NCBI GenBank assembly: GCA_028456385.1
Contig: JALNQF010000003.1
Span: forward strand, 558,001 to 622,000
Length of the DNA stretch: 64,000 nt
Direction of reading: 5' to 3'
DNA from: Ophiosphaerella korrae
Lineage: Eukaryota; Ascomycota; Dothideomycetes; Pleosporales; Phaeosphaeriaceae
Positions 54,806 to 64,000 of this stretch are shown one piece after another; the stretch's first letter is position 1; each line of letters opens with the position of its first letter. The notes below the pieces were generated by a model. It worked only from the letters and a program-made list of their open reading frames with translations. It did no database searches and had not been told where the DNA came from. Position numbers and translations under genes: made by a program.

Positions 54806-56029
54806 ATGCCCTCTTGGTTTTTACGCTTGTTTGTTACGAACCTAGCAGTCGCTGTAGGGCTTGCAGACCGGCCATCGCAGTCATGGGCAGAGGGAAAGTT
54901 CAAGACCTTGGTAACTTTTGGTGACAGCTTTACAGACGAGAACCGTCTGGGATTTTTCATCAACAATAAGTCAGCACCTCCTGTTGGATGGGATCAGGGC
55001 GTGGTACGTTTTCTATAACGCTCTTCCTTTGCCCACACCACCCTTCTAAGCATTTGATACAACCTTAAATGACTTTCAAGCTGTATTTTGAATCCATGTT
55101 GTAATGTTTCTTGACTAATCGCGTCTTACCTTCATTCTCACACTAATGCGATATAGGGCCTTTCTACTGCTTCGGGTGGCCTCTCCTGGGCGCGTTATGC
55201 TAGCATCTACTCTAAAGCTACTTTGTATAATTATGCTGTTTCCGGTGCCGTGTGTTCAAATCAGATAACCCCACGTTTCTTTTCGGCCATCAACGCACCT
55301 TTCCCAGATGTTGCAGGCTATGAGGTGCCCGCTTTTATCGCCGACTCCAAATATAAAAGGCCCAATGGTACCAGGTTCTTTTCAGGCAAACCTGACAACA
55401 CCGTCTACGCTATCTGGATTGGCACGAATGATCTTGGCAACGGTGCGTTCCTTACCGATAACCAGATCAAAGGCAAGACCGTAGCGGACTACATCGACTG
55501 CGTTTACGAACAAGTTGGAAGGCTTTACGAAAATGGAGGTCGCTTCTTCGTTCTGCTTAACTTGGCACCTCTAAACCTTTTGCCACAGTATGCCCTACCT
55601 GAAAACGGTGGACTAAATGGAACCCAATTCTTCCCTGAGAAAGTAGGCAAGAATGGTACCGAGATTAGTGGACGTATCCAAGAAACTGTTGCCGCGCTCA
55701 ACCAGGTCTACAAATACCGCACGCCGGTCGAGGTTGACGTGGAGGAAACCTGGGATGACATCAAGATTGCCAGTTTTGATGTCAACTCACTGATGACGGA
55801 TATTTACAACTATCCCCGCAATTACCTGAATGGTACGGCACCTCCTAATGTGCAGGGAGTTGCACATGTGTGCAATTTGCAAGGCCAGAATTGTACTACA
55901 TCGAGTAGTCCAGATAGCTTTGCGTGGTACGACCCATTGCATCCTAGCGAACAAACAAGCCGAATTGTCGCAAAGGAGTTCGTTAGTGTTCTCGGTGGAA
56001 AGAGCAAGTATGCAAGGTATTGGGGTTGA
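54806..56029 (+). CDS. Secreted GDSL/SGNH carbohydrate acetylesterase (CE16-like)
   Basis: Two exons (54806-55003, 55157-56029) around a 153 bp intron (ACTAATGCG branch) give 356 residues. A signal peptide covers about residues 1-20 (WFLRLFVTNLAVAVGLA). SGNH block I is LVTFGDSFTDENR with nucleophile Ser41. Block III is WIGTNDLGNGAF, with the oxyanion Asn. The catalytic Asp and His are in DPLHPSEQTS (Asp325, His328). Several N-glycosylation sequons are present (NGTRF, NGTQF, NGTEIS, NGTAP, NCTTS). CE16 esterases remove acetyl groups from xylo-oligosaccharides and other plant cell-wall sugars; specificity cannot be told here. The protein is complete and was probably secreted as part of a plant-biomass-degrading set. 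Confidence 0.85.
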
Positions 56030-56448
56030 ATAACTACGCTTTCTGGCAAACAATGCCGTACAAGAGCCAAGATCAATAGGCGAGCATACATAATGGTGAA
56101 TTGTAAATTCTATTACGAGGCGTGTGTGCCACCGCAAAAACACCAAGAGGCATTTTCAGATGTAACAAAAATCTTGAAAATCTTGAATAGTGATATCGAA
56201 TACTAATGCTGTTGGCGATGTAGAGCCTGATCAGTTCCAATGCACGAGTAACCACGAAGTCGCCCTTCTAATCGAGCTGCACCTATGCCCAAGCCCATAT
56301 TGTACCTTCTAATCTATAGGACGCCACCGATATAGGATATGCGAGTTGCAAAACTACCTCCCTTCAAACACAACTCACGAACATCTCGTGCAAAAGAAAG
56401 GACTATCCAATCATAATAATACTGCCACCAAATGCCACCACTTCCACC
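56030..56448. other. Convergent 3' region (acetylesterase / ORC4)
   Basis: This 419 bp stretch between two convergent stops shows nothing beyond the expected 3' untranslated sequence. Confidence 0.5.
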
Positions 56449-58776
56449 TCAGATCGCCTTACACCATCGTTCCAACTGCTTATCCACGCCCTTCTCGCCT
56501 ACAAGCACCGCCCCGATCTCTTCTAGCGCAACATCGCACCTGATCATTCCAAAACCCCCAGCCTGGCCTTGTATAACGGACATGACCAAACCTAGTTCTA
56601 CCAAGCCTTCCCATTCATGCTTCGCAACGTCTTTGCCCCATACTTTGCTCACGCTGCCCGATGTAGACATGCCACCTGCTGCGGATTGTATGCGTGCTTT
56701 GGAAGCGAGTGTCACATATTCGTCGTAGGCCATGTTGAAGTTGCAGGTGTCGCTGTCGTGGATGATGTCGAGGCGTGCGGCAGCGATGAGGAGGGATAGC
56801 GACAGTGTTGATAGGTGGGGGATCAAGAAGAGTTTTGAATCTGGTGCGCTGAGCGTGTTTGAGGGCACGAAAGGCGTGTTGGGGGACAGGGTGGCGGTGG
56901 GGAGGAAGAAAGTGTTTAGGACGCCGGGGATAGATTTTGTGCGGTAGAAGTGCGGTGCTAGATGTTGGGTGAGGAAAGTGGGTGATGCGAAAAGCTTCTG
57001 TTGGTCGTGTCAGCGGAATGTGTCCAGAAAAGAGATGGGAGGGGGTCGTACGTTGATGTTGGCGTTCCACTCCATGAGAACGTCTTTTTTAGCAACCTGG
57101 TTTCCTTTCTTCGATGGAGTACCTTTAGAGGGAGTACTTTTAGTGCCACCTTCTAGTATGCCGCGCTCTTCGACGCTTAAATGTTCAGGCTGTATGACTA
57201 GACAAGCTTTGCATATTTCTTGGAAAGCAGTGAATGTCTTTGCAAGACTAAGATGTACATAGCGGTGACTGAAACGACTCTTTACTCGCTTTTCTAGACT
57301 GTTTGTTACGTCAATTCTAGTCGTTAAACCCAGGACTGCAATCGGCGCTTTGCGCGATTGTGCAATATCAAACAGGTTATAAAGTAAAGTTTGACGCGGA
57401 TGTTGGGCGAAAAGATCGAACTCATCTATGATGAAGATAACTGCTTTCGCAACCTGGTCGGTAAATTCGCCTGTTTGTTCAGATGGATGCGAAAGCAGTG
57501 CCAGCAGTGTTGTTAGTGTATCCGCATAATTCTTTCCAGGCCCACTACCATCCTCTTCTATTTCCATCTCCTTTCCTAGTTGGCGCCAGATCTCACGAAG
57601 CGCGATCTTGTCGTCCGTGTGGATGAAGCCATTCAAGCGAACGATATGATAATCACCACCATTATCCTTGGCCACTTCGGACAAAACTTTGTTCACAAGA
57701 GCAGTCTTCCCACTTCCACGAGCGCCGATGAGAAGCATGGAATTACCCTCGCCAGCTGCCACTGTCTGCTCGATGATTTGGTGTACTGACTTGTATTCTG
57801 CATCGAGACCGACAAGAGGCGGGGGGCGTTTCGAATTAATGCGTTCCAGGACAATCGTTTTGAGCAAATCTAGTTCTCGACCTGTTGGAATGCTCCCATA
57901 AATAAGCGGCGGTGCATTCAAGTGTTTCTGGGTTGGAGTTGGTTTGTTGAAGGGACTTGGTTCAGTGGGATCCAGGACACTCTCCAGTATACTATTCCCA
58001 TCTATTTCTGCATCCTCGTCGTCATTTGTCTCGTCTTCTGCAAGGGCTTGGTCAACTCGGCTGTCAATGTGATCGGTGCGACTCGAACGACGTCGTGAGC
58101 TTGCGGCAGGTGGCTTCCTTGCTGATCGCAACTTCGAAGGCGAAGCAAGGGTAAATTCGTCTTCTGTCTCGTTTGATTCTTGATCTTCTTCTTCTTCTTC
58201 ATCCGCGGGTTTGAGTGCTCGTCGTCGACCTGTGGACCTTGGTAACGGTACTTTGCGCGCCGACGGGGCAGATGACTTTGCGCCCCTCCCACGTTTGGAG
58301 GATGCTGTGACTTGGATGGTCAATTCTTCTGGAAAATCTGCTTCCCCGTCTGACCCATGTTTATACTCGCCAACCAGTGCCTTGAAAGCGCTCCGACTGG
58401 CGCTTTCTGCAGCCTTTGGCCGCCCCCTTCCTCGCTTTGGTGTGGTTGCAACTTTTTGTACCTCGTCGGCCGTGTCTTTAGCGTTTTCTTCCGGTATAGC
58501 ATTGACTCGTCGTTGTGCTGGCTTTGGCAGAGGCTTGACGTTCAATGCTCCCTCGATGTCGTCGTATATATCAATATCCTCCACTACTTTCCTGGGCGGT
58601 CGCCCTCGGCGCTTGGGTGTGTTCTCTTCCTCGATGGAGCCGTTTGCATACGAAGTCGATCGAGCGGTAGGCCTTCCAGAGGCTTTTTTGGCCGGACCCT
58701 TTGACAATGGGCTGGATACGATGCGCTTCGTTGTGTCAAGTCTCCTGCGTTTTGAGGAGCGTGGGGAGTCGTCCAT
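56449..58776 (-). CDS. ORC4: Origin recognition complex subunit 4 with AT-hook-bearing N-terminus
   Basis: Two exons (58776-57052, 56997-56449; intron 54 bp) give 757 residues. Orc4 is an AAA+ subunit of ORC, which marks replication origins and loads MCM. The C-terminal 460 residues match Orc4: LVGLDAEYKSVHQIIEQTVA, Walker A GARGSGKT at 351-358, Walker B AVIFIIDEFDLFAQHPRQ near 446-455, sensor VLGLTTRIDVTNSLEKRVKS, RFSHRYVHLSL, and the winged-helix end (RLDIIHDSDTCNFNMAYDEY, VWGKDVAKHEWEGLVELGL). The N-terminal 300 residues are disordered and basic/acidic, with two AT-hook motifs: KRRGRPPR at 55-62 and KRGRGRPK at 114-121, plus a weaker KRGRGAK near 161. A Glu run lies at about 193-197. The C-terminal exon is in the same family block, so no fusion is suspected. 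Confidence 0.95.
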
Positions 58777-59172
58777 AGTGGTAAAAAAAAAAAAGGCAGT
58801 ACGGGCCTTTTGGGAGATTCTTAAACCCGTTATATCATCTATAGTTCGTTATATGCAGGCAATCTGAGTGTCGTGGCGCGTCCTTCCACGCCCTTCATGT
58901 CGCGACACGCTAAATCAGTTGCGGTTGGATCCTGCCGCGTGCGCCCGTGCCTAATGCTCTTGGACCACTTTCAACCTTACCTCACCGTTCATCACTACGT
59001 CCAGTGAAAACCAAAAGAAAATCAATCTAATATGCCGATTGAGTTCATATGTATAGTTACATTTGTACCTATCGAAACCGATGAATTATTGCCCTCAAAA
59101 ATACAAATTTCGAGCAAGCTATGCAGGTATCAAATTACACCAAGCAAATAGTCACAAGACAACATCTATCGT
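58777..59172. other. Intergenic region ORC4 upstream
   Basis: This is the ORC4 promoter side plus the 3' region of the zinc-finger gene. An A-run (about 58783-58794, plus strand) lies near the ORC4 start. No gene. Confidence 0.5.
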
Positions 59173-61017
59173 CTATTCTTCTTCCCGATCACCCCAAACA
59201 TCTGCCTCTTCTCTCGCTACAGCATCAAGATCTACTAAACCCCCACTGTCATACTCATCATCATCACTATCAATTTTCGTGCCTTGTTTTGCCTCCTCTC
59301 GACTCATTTCGCCCCATCCTGCATCCATCTCCTCATCCTCATTGTCTCGTATAAAGGCAGGAGAAACAGGCACGAAATCGTCCATAAGGTTAGATGGAAG
59401 ACCTATGGGCGCCACGCGTTTCGAGGTCCTGGGTGGGGGTGTCATTGGCATCATTGCCATTTCGGGGGCGCGAGACAGGGGCGTTTCGGGCTCGGTGTCC
59501 ATCAGATTCGGTGGAGTTGATGGTTTCGTAGTTTCTCGTGACGGTGGCAAAGCAATCTCAGTTACTGGTTCGCTCTTTGAAGGAGGTGGTTGTTTAGGTG
59601 GAACTTCTTCTTTCTTCCCCGTCTGAGATGTGTTTGCTGTGTCCAGCTGTTGAGTAGGAGGTAACTTGGCATGATGTTCCTGCTGCTCCTGCTGTGAAAA
59701 TGGAAATATAGAGAACAAAGTGGAGCTGAGACTGTGACGATTCAGACTTGTGGGTCTTTCGACGCTCGTATTCTCAGTTGTAAGTGCTGCCGGTTTGACA
59801 ATCGAAGGTGGAGGAAGAGATACAGAGTGTGAGTGAGTGACTCTCACTGCTGAAGGGCTTGGAGGTTTTTGGATAGTGATGTCTGGTAGAGATGCCTGAC
59901 ACATTTCACAGACCTGGAGTTCAGGGTGGTTGAGGAAGGTGCAGCGAGCGCATTGTTTCTTCGTTTCTGGCGATGAGGCGCGAGGTATAACTTCCGCCTG
60001 CGCCTGTTGAGGTCGATTTGGCTGATCAGAGGCACTCTCTTGTGTGCCCGGCATATTGTAGCCTGGAGCATATTTCTGTGCTGTCTTCGAAGAGGTTCGC
60101 TTTTGCGCTGAAGCATTCGAACCGCTTGGCTTCCTTGTCGATACTGTACTTACACCAGCACCTCCAGCCGGGTTCGGGTCTATAGATATTACGACCTGCA
60201 CATCTCTTTTGGTTCCGCATTTATTACACTGGCACTGCCGCACCACCGTCTTCGTGTATGTGTCATGTGCCTCAGCCGGGGCGTCAAACCTGATCTCGAA
60301 CCTCCCCGGTTCACCAAACCCATCACCCTTACCACTTCCATCCTTTCTTGCTCGACTTTTTGCATTGGAGTAGCCAGCGCCACTGGCCACGATTGGCATG
60401 ATTGGGTCAACGACTCCAAATATGAGATGATCCACGAATGGAACAAGCATGAGTGTGTTACTACTCTTGATTCGCGCGTCGACTTCTGGTCGAAGCTGAA
60501 ACTGGTCGACAGAGTGGAGAACCCGGAAATATTTGTTGAACATATCTCCATACCACTTGCGGACTTGCACACCTTGCGCCAACAGGTCGTGAGGCAGATT
60601 ACGTGGCGCAGGGCTGGGCCACAGGGCATCAATCATGTGTTTCTCTTTCAGAGCCTTACGAACCATGAGGTCCAGCCTTGCACACTCGTAAAGCTTTTTC
60701 TCTAATCGCTCGTGTAGCTCATATTTCGCGAATCTAATTACGAGTCCTCTAATGAAACCTGCATCCAGATTCCACTTCCTAGTAAAATAGTCGAGAGATT
60801 CGATATCTTTCTGAGCTTGGGCATTTGCGGGTCTAACATGGAGTGGCGACATCTCATGGCCCATACTGATCCATCGTGAAGGCTGCCGTGGGTCAGCCGT
60901 TGCTGTAGACCAAAAAGATCGAATAGGTGCATATTCGGCTTTGAGATAATTGTAGATGAAGTCGACAAAGTCTGTTTCATTGAGAGGCATAGCTGCGTGG
61001 CCACGTGGGATATCCAT
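59173..61017 (-). CDS. RanBP2-type zinc-finger protein, function unknown
   Basis: One open frame gives 614 residues. The N-terminal 200 residues form a helical domain I do not recognise (ETDFVDFIYNYLKAEYAPIR, DYFTRKWNLDAGFIRGLVIR, ALKEKHMIDALWPSPAPRN, QVRKWYGDMFNKYFRVLHSV). A cysteine-rich piece follows (VVRQCQCNKCGTKRDVQVV). At about residues 355-377 there is a RanBP2/NZF finger, KKQCARCTFLNHPELQVCEM continuing to CQ, with C-x2-C-x10-C-x2-C spacing. The rest is Pro/Ser-rich and ends strongly acidic (DSDDDEYDSGGLVDLDA). NZF fingers often bind ubiquitin, which would fit a ubiquitin-adaptor role, but this is inference. The frame is intronless; the first ATG (61017) is used. Confidence 0.65.
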   Translation of the reverse strand: MDIPRGHAAMPLNETDFVDFIYNYLKAEYAPIRSFWSTATADPRQPSRWISMGHEMSPLHVRPANAQAQKDIESLDYFTRKWNLDAGFIRGLVIRFAKYELHERLEKKLYECARLDLMVRKALKEKHMIDALWPSPAPRNLPHDLLAQGVQVRKWYGDMFNKYFRVLHSVDQFQLRPEVDARIKSSNTLMLVPFVDHLIFGVVDPIMPIVASGAGYSNAKSRARKDGSGKGDGFGEPGRFEIRFDAPAEAHDTYTKTVVRQCQCNKCGTKRDVQVVISIDPNPAGGAGVSTVSTRKPSGSNASAQKRTSSKTAQKYAPGYNMPGTQESASDQPNRPQQAQAEVIPRASSPETKKQCARCTFLNHPELQVCEMCQASLPDITIQKPPSPSAVRVTHSHSVSLPPPSIVKPAALTTENTSVERPTSLNRHSLSSTLFSIFPFSQQEQQEHHAKLPPTQQLDTANTSQTGKKEEVPPKQPPPSKSEPVTEIALPPSRETTKPSTPPNLMDTEPETPLSRAPEMAMMPMTPPPRTSKRVAPIGLPSNLMDDFVPVSPAFIRDNEDEEMDAGWGEMSREEAKQGTKIDSDDDEYDSGGLVDLDAVAREEADVWGDREEE

Positions 61018-61554
61018 TGCTGAAGGTTGAGGTCCTGGTGGCGGTGTGTTCGCAGGTTGAGGTGCAGGTGTGTTCGGAAGTCACACGACCCAACCTTGGA
61101 TGGATACGGCAGAGAAGATGTACAATAAAGGAACAGTTTTTTTTTGAGCGGAGAAATCGTGAATATCTGTGGTACAGGCTTAAGCGACACAATACGTGTG
61201 CAAAAAGCTGCTGCCTAGGGCAGTTGAAGAAGACGAAGTACGTATACCAGCGTCAAACACGAGTTTATTCAAATGACCTAAAAATCCTGCGCCACACCTC
61301 TTGGAGACAAGCTGAAAGATGGGAATCAGTCGTGCGTCGCGGGAGTGGGCTTGTGACAAGTTCGTCGACGCCTACGTCATCGCGTGGTGGCGGTGCGCTT
61401 CACTCCAGCCAAGCTCCGTTTGCTTTCCGTCTTAGAACAATTCAAAACTCAAGAGATCACAACAGCATACCCAGCATCTCCAAATTCAAGGCAGGGAAAT
61501 GATGTTCAGTTGAACATTTAATCCGCGTTTAGTTCGACAAACTTTCCGCCTCAG
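61018..61554. other. Intergenic region
   Basis: No gene recognised between the zinc-finger gene start and the 3' end of the next minus-strand gene. A short T run lies at about 61139-61146. Confidence 0.5.
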
Positions 61555-62417
61555 TTAGCCTTGTATCTTCACTATTGTAAAACCTTGCCTTCTAGAACGG
61601 ATAGATGTTGAGTTCTTTAGCCAGCAATTCCATCCACTATATTTTTTTCGTGTCTCTTCCATATTGCCGTTAAGGGCTACTCCTACACATTGATTTGTTT
61701 CTCTTAGATGCAGAGCGTTGTACTGACCACATGCGGTTGTACGTTGCTCCAGCGACAAGGCGGTGAACCAGGCGAGATCGTAAGTAGGAAAATCAAAGCC
61801 TTCTTCACAATCGTAGCGAATTTTTTTTAGTTTAGGCGCACCAATCTGGTCGTCGAATGTAGAGTTTGGGCATCGCGTATCCACGGAGATGATGGAACGG
61901 ATAGGAGGGGCAGTGTAGTGACTAGTGGCTAGGCTCAGATTTGCACTTGTGGCACTGGCTGTAGGACTAGGAGGACTGAGATGGTTGAATGAGCATTATA
62001 AATCCTAATAGATGCTGGAGTTCAGGCATGACATACCTTGCTTTCTTCCTCTCTGACGCCAACATACCCCCAAGAGTGCTAGCAACTGTAATGCCTGTCA
62101 CTAAGCATACAATTGCAATGAATATCCAGAATGTTCGGGAACGGTAATCCAAATACTGGAGAACTATTCAACTTCTCGATATCTACTTTGAAGAGGGGCC
62201 TAGAATCCAGAACAGTATTGGCTGTATTAGAAGGTTGAAATTTGTGGTTTATCTCAAGTCCTGGGTAATAAACCTCAAGCGTCAACTCGCCCCGACGCGA
62301 GACCTCTGGTGCTGAATATTCATGAACATGTAGCATTGGTTGATCTTTGTACCTTTGTAGTCCTGAGATAGAGCAGTCGTCAATTATAACCTGTGGGTTA
62401 TTTGTTACAATAGACAT
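61555..62417 (-). CDS. Single-pass membrane protein with cysteine-rich extracellular domain (uncharacterised)
   Basis: The gene starts at ATG 62417 (SIVTNNPQVIIDDCSI). The cytosolic part includes VHEYSAPEVSRRGELTLEVY. A membrane helix (RTFWIFIAIVCLVTGITVAS) leads to SERKKAR at an intron (61976-62036; donor GTATGT, phase 2). The extracellular exon (61975-61555) reads SPPSPTASATSANLSLATSH, DTRCPNSTFDDQIGAPKLKK, YDCEEGFDFPTYDLAWFTAL and GWNCWLKNST. This resembles the PAN-like cysteine-rich ectodomains common in fungal small membrane proteins of unknown role. The first exon and the membrane exon lie in different frames, and a stop before the helix requires an extra short intron ending near 62150-62160 (CTCCAG acceptor). 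That junction is not resolved, so a frameshift cannot be excluded. Confidence 0.5.
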
Positions 62418-63049
62418 GGTGAACAATAGGAATCAATGGTAAGAGAAAAAAAAAGACCTCAGGCAAATATATCTTAAAGAGATAATTCCGAAAAAGCTAT
62501 ACCGGAGGCGCTTGGATCAGATGTTCTTGTCTGACTTTCTTAGTCTCACAAGGGGGCCTAAACATCCTGCACCTCGCTCAGGGATCCCACATTGCTTGGC
62601 TTTTGTGAAGCAACACAATTTCAAACACATCAAGTTTTAAGGCAACAATAGAAATAGTATGGAGCTAAAACAGAACATACGATTGTGAATAAAGTGACAA
62701 ACTCCTATGAAACCGAAAAGGCACGAACTGACCGTGTTTAGGCTGGCCATTGTGTCCAGCTCTCTCTGTTCTACATGCGGCCCATTCATCACAACCTCTC
62801 TAGAAAATCCCTCTCATAGTATATTCTATTGGCTCAAAGCAGTAACCATTGTATACCCATCCCCAGCAAATGCCTTGAGTGTCCCACTTTTCAACCAACA
62901 ATTCGCCCATTTCCCATCCCCCGTCTCTGCTCCACCGCGGACCCTATCACAACTCCCGCACAAGGCTGTCTTGTGTACTTCAAACTATACTGACTACACG
63001 CATTTATGCATTGCTCCAAAGTATACGCTACAAAAGTGACTAGATCAGC
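62418..63049. other. Intergenic region
   Basis: No gene recognised. A plus-strand frame at 62707-63039 has no family signature. Confidence 0.4.
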
Positions 63050-63622
63050 GTCGTTTGAGTTGACGCCGTCCTGACAGCTGTACTTCTGGCCTTTGAGGCT
63101 CCGAGATCAAACTGGACAACCGACGACGGACATTTCACATTTACGGAATTGATTTGGGCAAGAGGAATAGTGACATAGGGATCGACCTAGGGGGCGGGCG
63201 TTGCGCAAGCTGGTGTTGGCAGGGTGGAGTATCGCGTTGTTGTGGCTGTCATAATTATGTTATGTGCGTAGGACGAGCATAATGCCGCAGCGCCATAAGC
63301 GATTCTAGCTTAATTTTAGGAGTTGAAAGGCGTGGAATATTGTTGAGGAAACATACTCTTGTTTCTTCTTCAAGGTGCCGCCTACACTGCCGCCGACAAG
63401 GACTCCCACTAACAGAAAGAAGAGTATAAAAATTAGCCAGAATATGCTCCATCTCGGCCCGAATATGCTTGGATGCCGTCTATTCATATCGTCATTGTAG
63501 TGTCTAGACCTTGGAGGGGAAATATGCGGTGGAATTTGATCATGGTTTGCTCCTGAATCATTGTGGCCGTTCGACACATGCGTAACATGGCCCTGGCTAA
63601 TAAACCTTGGCTCATTCGACAT
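63050..63622 (-). pseudogene. Paralogue of the neighbouring membrane-protein gene, probably decayed
   Basis: Exon 1 (63622-63357) encodes SNEPRFISQGHVTHVSNGHN, a Pro/His-rich stretch and the helix WSIFWLIFILFFLLVGVLVG, then GGSVGGTLKKKQ at a GTATGT donor in phase 2. The membrane helix, the basic stop-transfer residues and the intron position match the gene at 61555-62417. Beyond the intron, one frame reads VDPYVTIPLAQINSVNVKCP and SSVVQFDLGASKARSTAVRT, plausible ectodomain sequence, but it is interrupted by TAG at its front (a CAG-to-TAG change would restore Gln). No acceptor joins it cleanly to exon 1. The gene is probably truncated or decayed; a different splice pattern remains possible. 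Confidence 0.4.
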
Positions 63623-64000
63623 GATGGAAGTGATGATATACCCTTGAGCAACAACTCAGAGCACAAAATCCCGACAAGGCGGAGAAGTACAAGGCTACTT
63701 ACGCATCATAAACCCAGAACGGGGTAAAAGTGAACATGATTTGGCTTCCATCGAAGGACTGAGACACTTGTGAAAATACTTTATGATTTGCTGCATCGTT
63801 TTGTTGATTAAGAGTGGCTGCATATACCGATCGACTTCTAGCGAACCAGGACTCAACCTGCTCAACCTTACGAGGTGGCGTCTGCCTCAAACAAAAACCG
63901 GTGACCAAAAAAAAAAGCGACACTGAAATACTGGAATCAGCCTTGCTAGACTAGATGTTCGAACGCCTTGGGATGCATGAATGCGACGAGGAAGGGACAC
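63623..64000. other. Right edge; possible end of another minus-strand gene
   Basis: A minus-strand frame (63923-63699) encodes SRSVYAATLNQQNDAANHKV and FDGSQIMFTFTPFWVYDA before its stop. It looks protein-like and may be an exon of a gene that extends beyond the window. No family was recognised. Confidence 0.3.

Noticed and set aside
1..64000. tRNA or rRNA genes, CRISPR arrays, telomere repeats
   Set aside because: No cloverleaf with both internal promoter boxes, no rRNA blocks, no spaced repeats and no TTAGGG arrays were noticed; a covariance-model tRNA scan would be needed to exclude tRNAs fully.

Overview
The window looks like nuclear DNA of a filamentous ascomycete (Pezizomycotina; a Dothideomycete such as a Pleosporalean would fit, but that is inference). 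The genes are eukaryotic housekeeping genes cut by short (about 46-65 bp) GT-AG introns with CTAAC/CTAAT-type branch sites, and the families are typical of filamentous fungi (Msb2 mucin, AzgA purine permease, three-domain Fox2, LaeA-like methyltransferase). I found no bacterial operon, rRNA, CRISPR array or complete transposon.

Layout. Positions 1-2356 hold no gene I can support. A decayed PQ-loop-like membrane protein gene lies at 2357-3275 (-), followed by an unresolved multi-exon gene with a C-terminal membrane segment (about 3794-5494, -). A compact housekeeping block comes next: SEH1 nucleoporin (6020-7335, -), ALG7 GlcNAc-1-phosphate transferase (8184-9665, +), LEU1 isopropylmalate isomerase (10610-13090, +) and CDC73 Paf1-complex subunit (13401-14734, -). 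Positions 14735-21515 are gene-poor, with a C2H2 zinc-finger gene (18222-18929, -) and two faint relics (FAD oxidoreductase-like, transposase-like). Next are a repeat-bearing unknown gene (21516-22996, +), the divergent mitochondrial pair TIM21 (-) and MSP1 (+), a 4 kb non-coding stretch, MSB2 signalling mucin (29462-32464, +), COPB2/SEC27 (33551-36555, +), a SAM-methyltransferase gene (38045-40018, -), AzgA purine permease (41435-43321, +) and peroxisomal FOX2 (45486-48367, -).

The last third is sparser: an isolated LaeA-like methyltransferase (51392-52553, +), a GDSL acetylesterase (54806-56029, +), ORC4 (56449-58776, -), a RanBP2-type zinc-finger protein (59173-61017, -), and two related single-pass membrane genes (about 61555-62417 and 63050-63622, -), the second apparently decaying.

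The genes do not form one pathway. They cover core functions: the nuclear pore, N-glycan precursor synthesis, leucine synthesis, transcription elongation, mitochondrial import and tail-anchored protein clearance, COPI traffic, MAPK sensing, purine uptake, beta-oxidation and origin recognition. I saw no biosynthetic gene cluster. The most notable points are a 6-nt microexon in the beta'-COP gene, AT-hook motifs in ORC4, a 33-nt intron in the unknown gene at 21516, a translatable 180-nt intron in the methyltransferase gene, and the paralogous membrane-protein pair with a shared phase-2 intron. Exon coordinates were read by eye from splice signals and reading frame; every gene for which I give full exon coordinates sums to a multiple of three.
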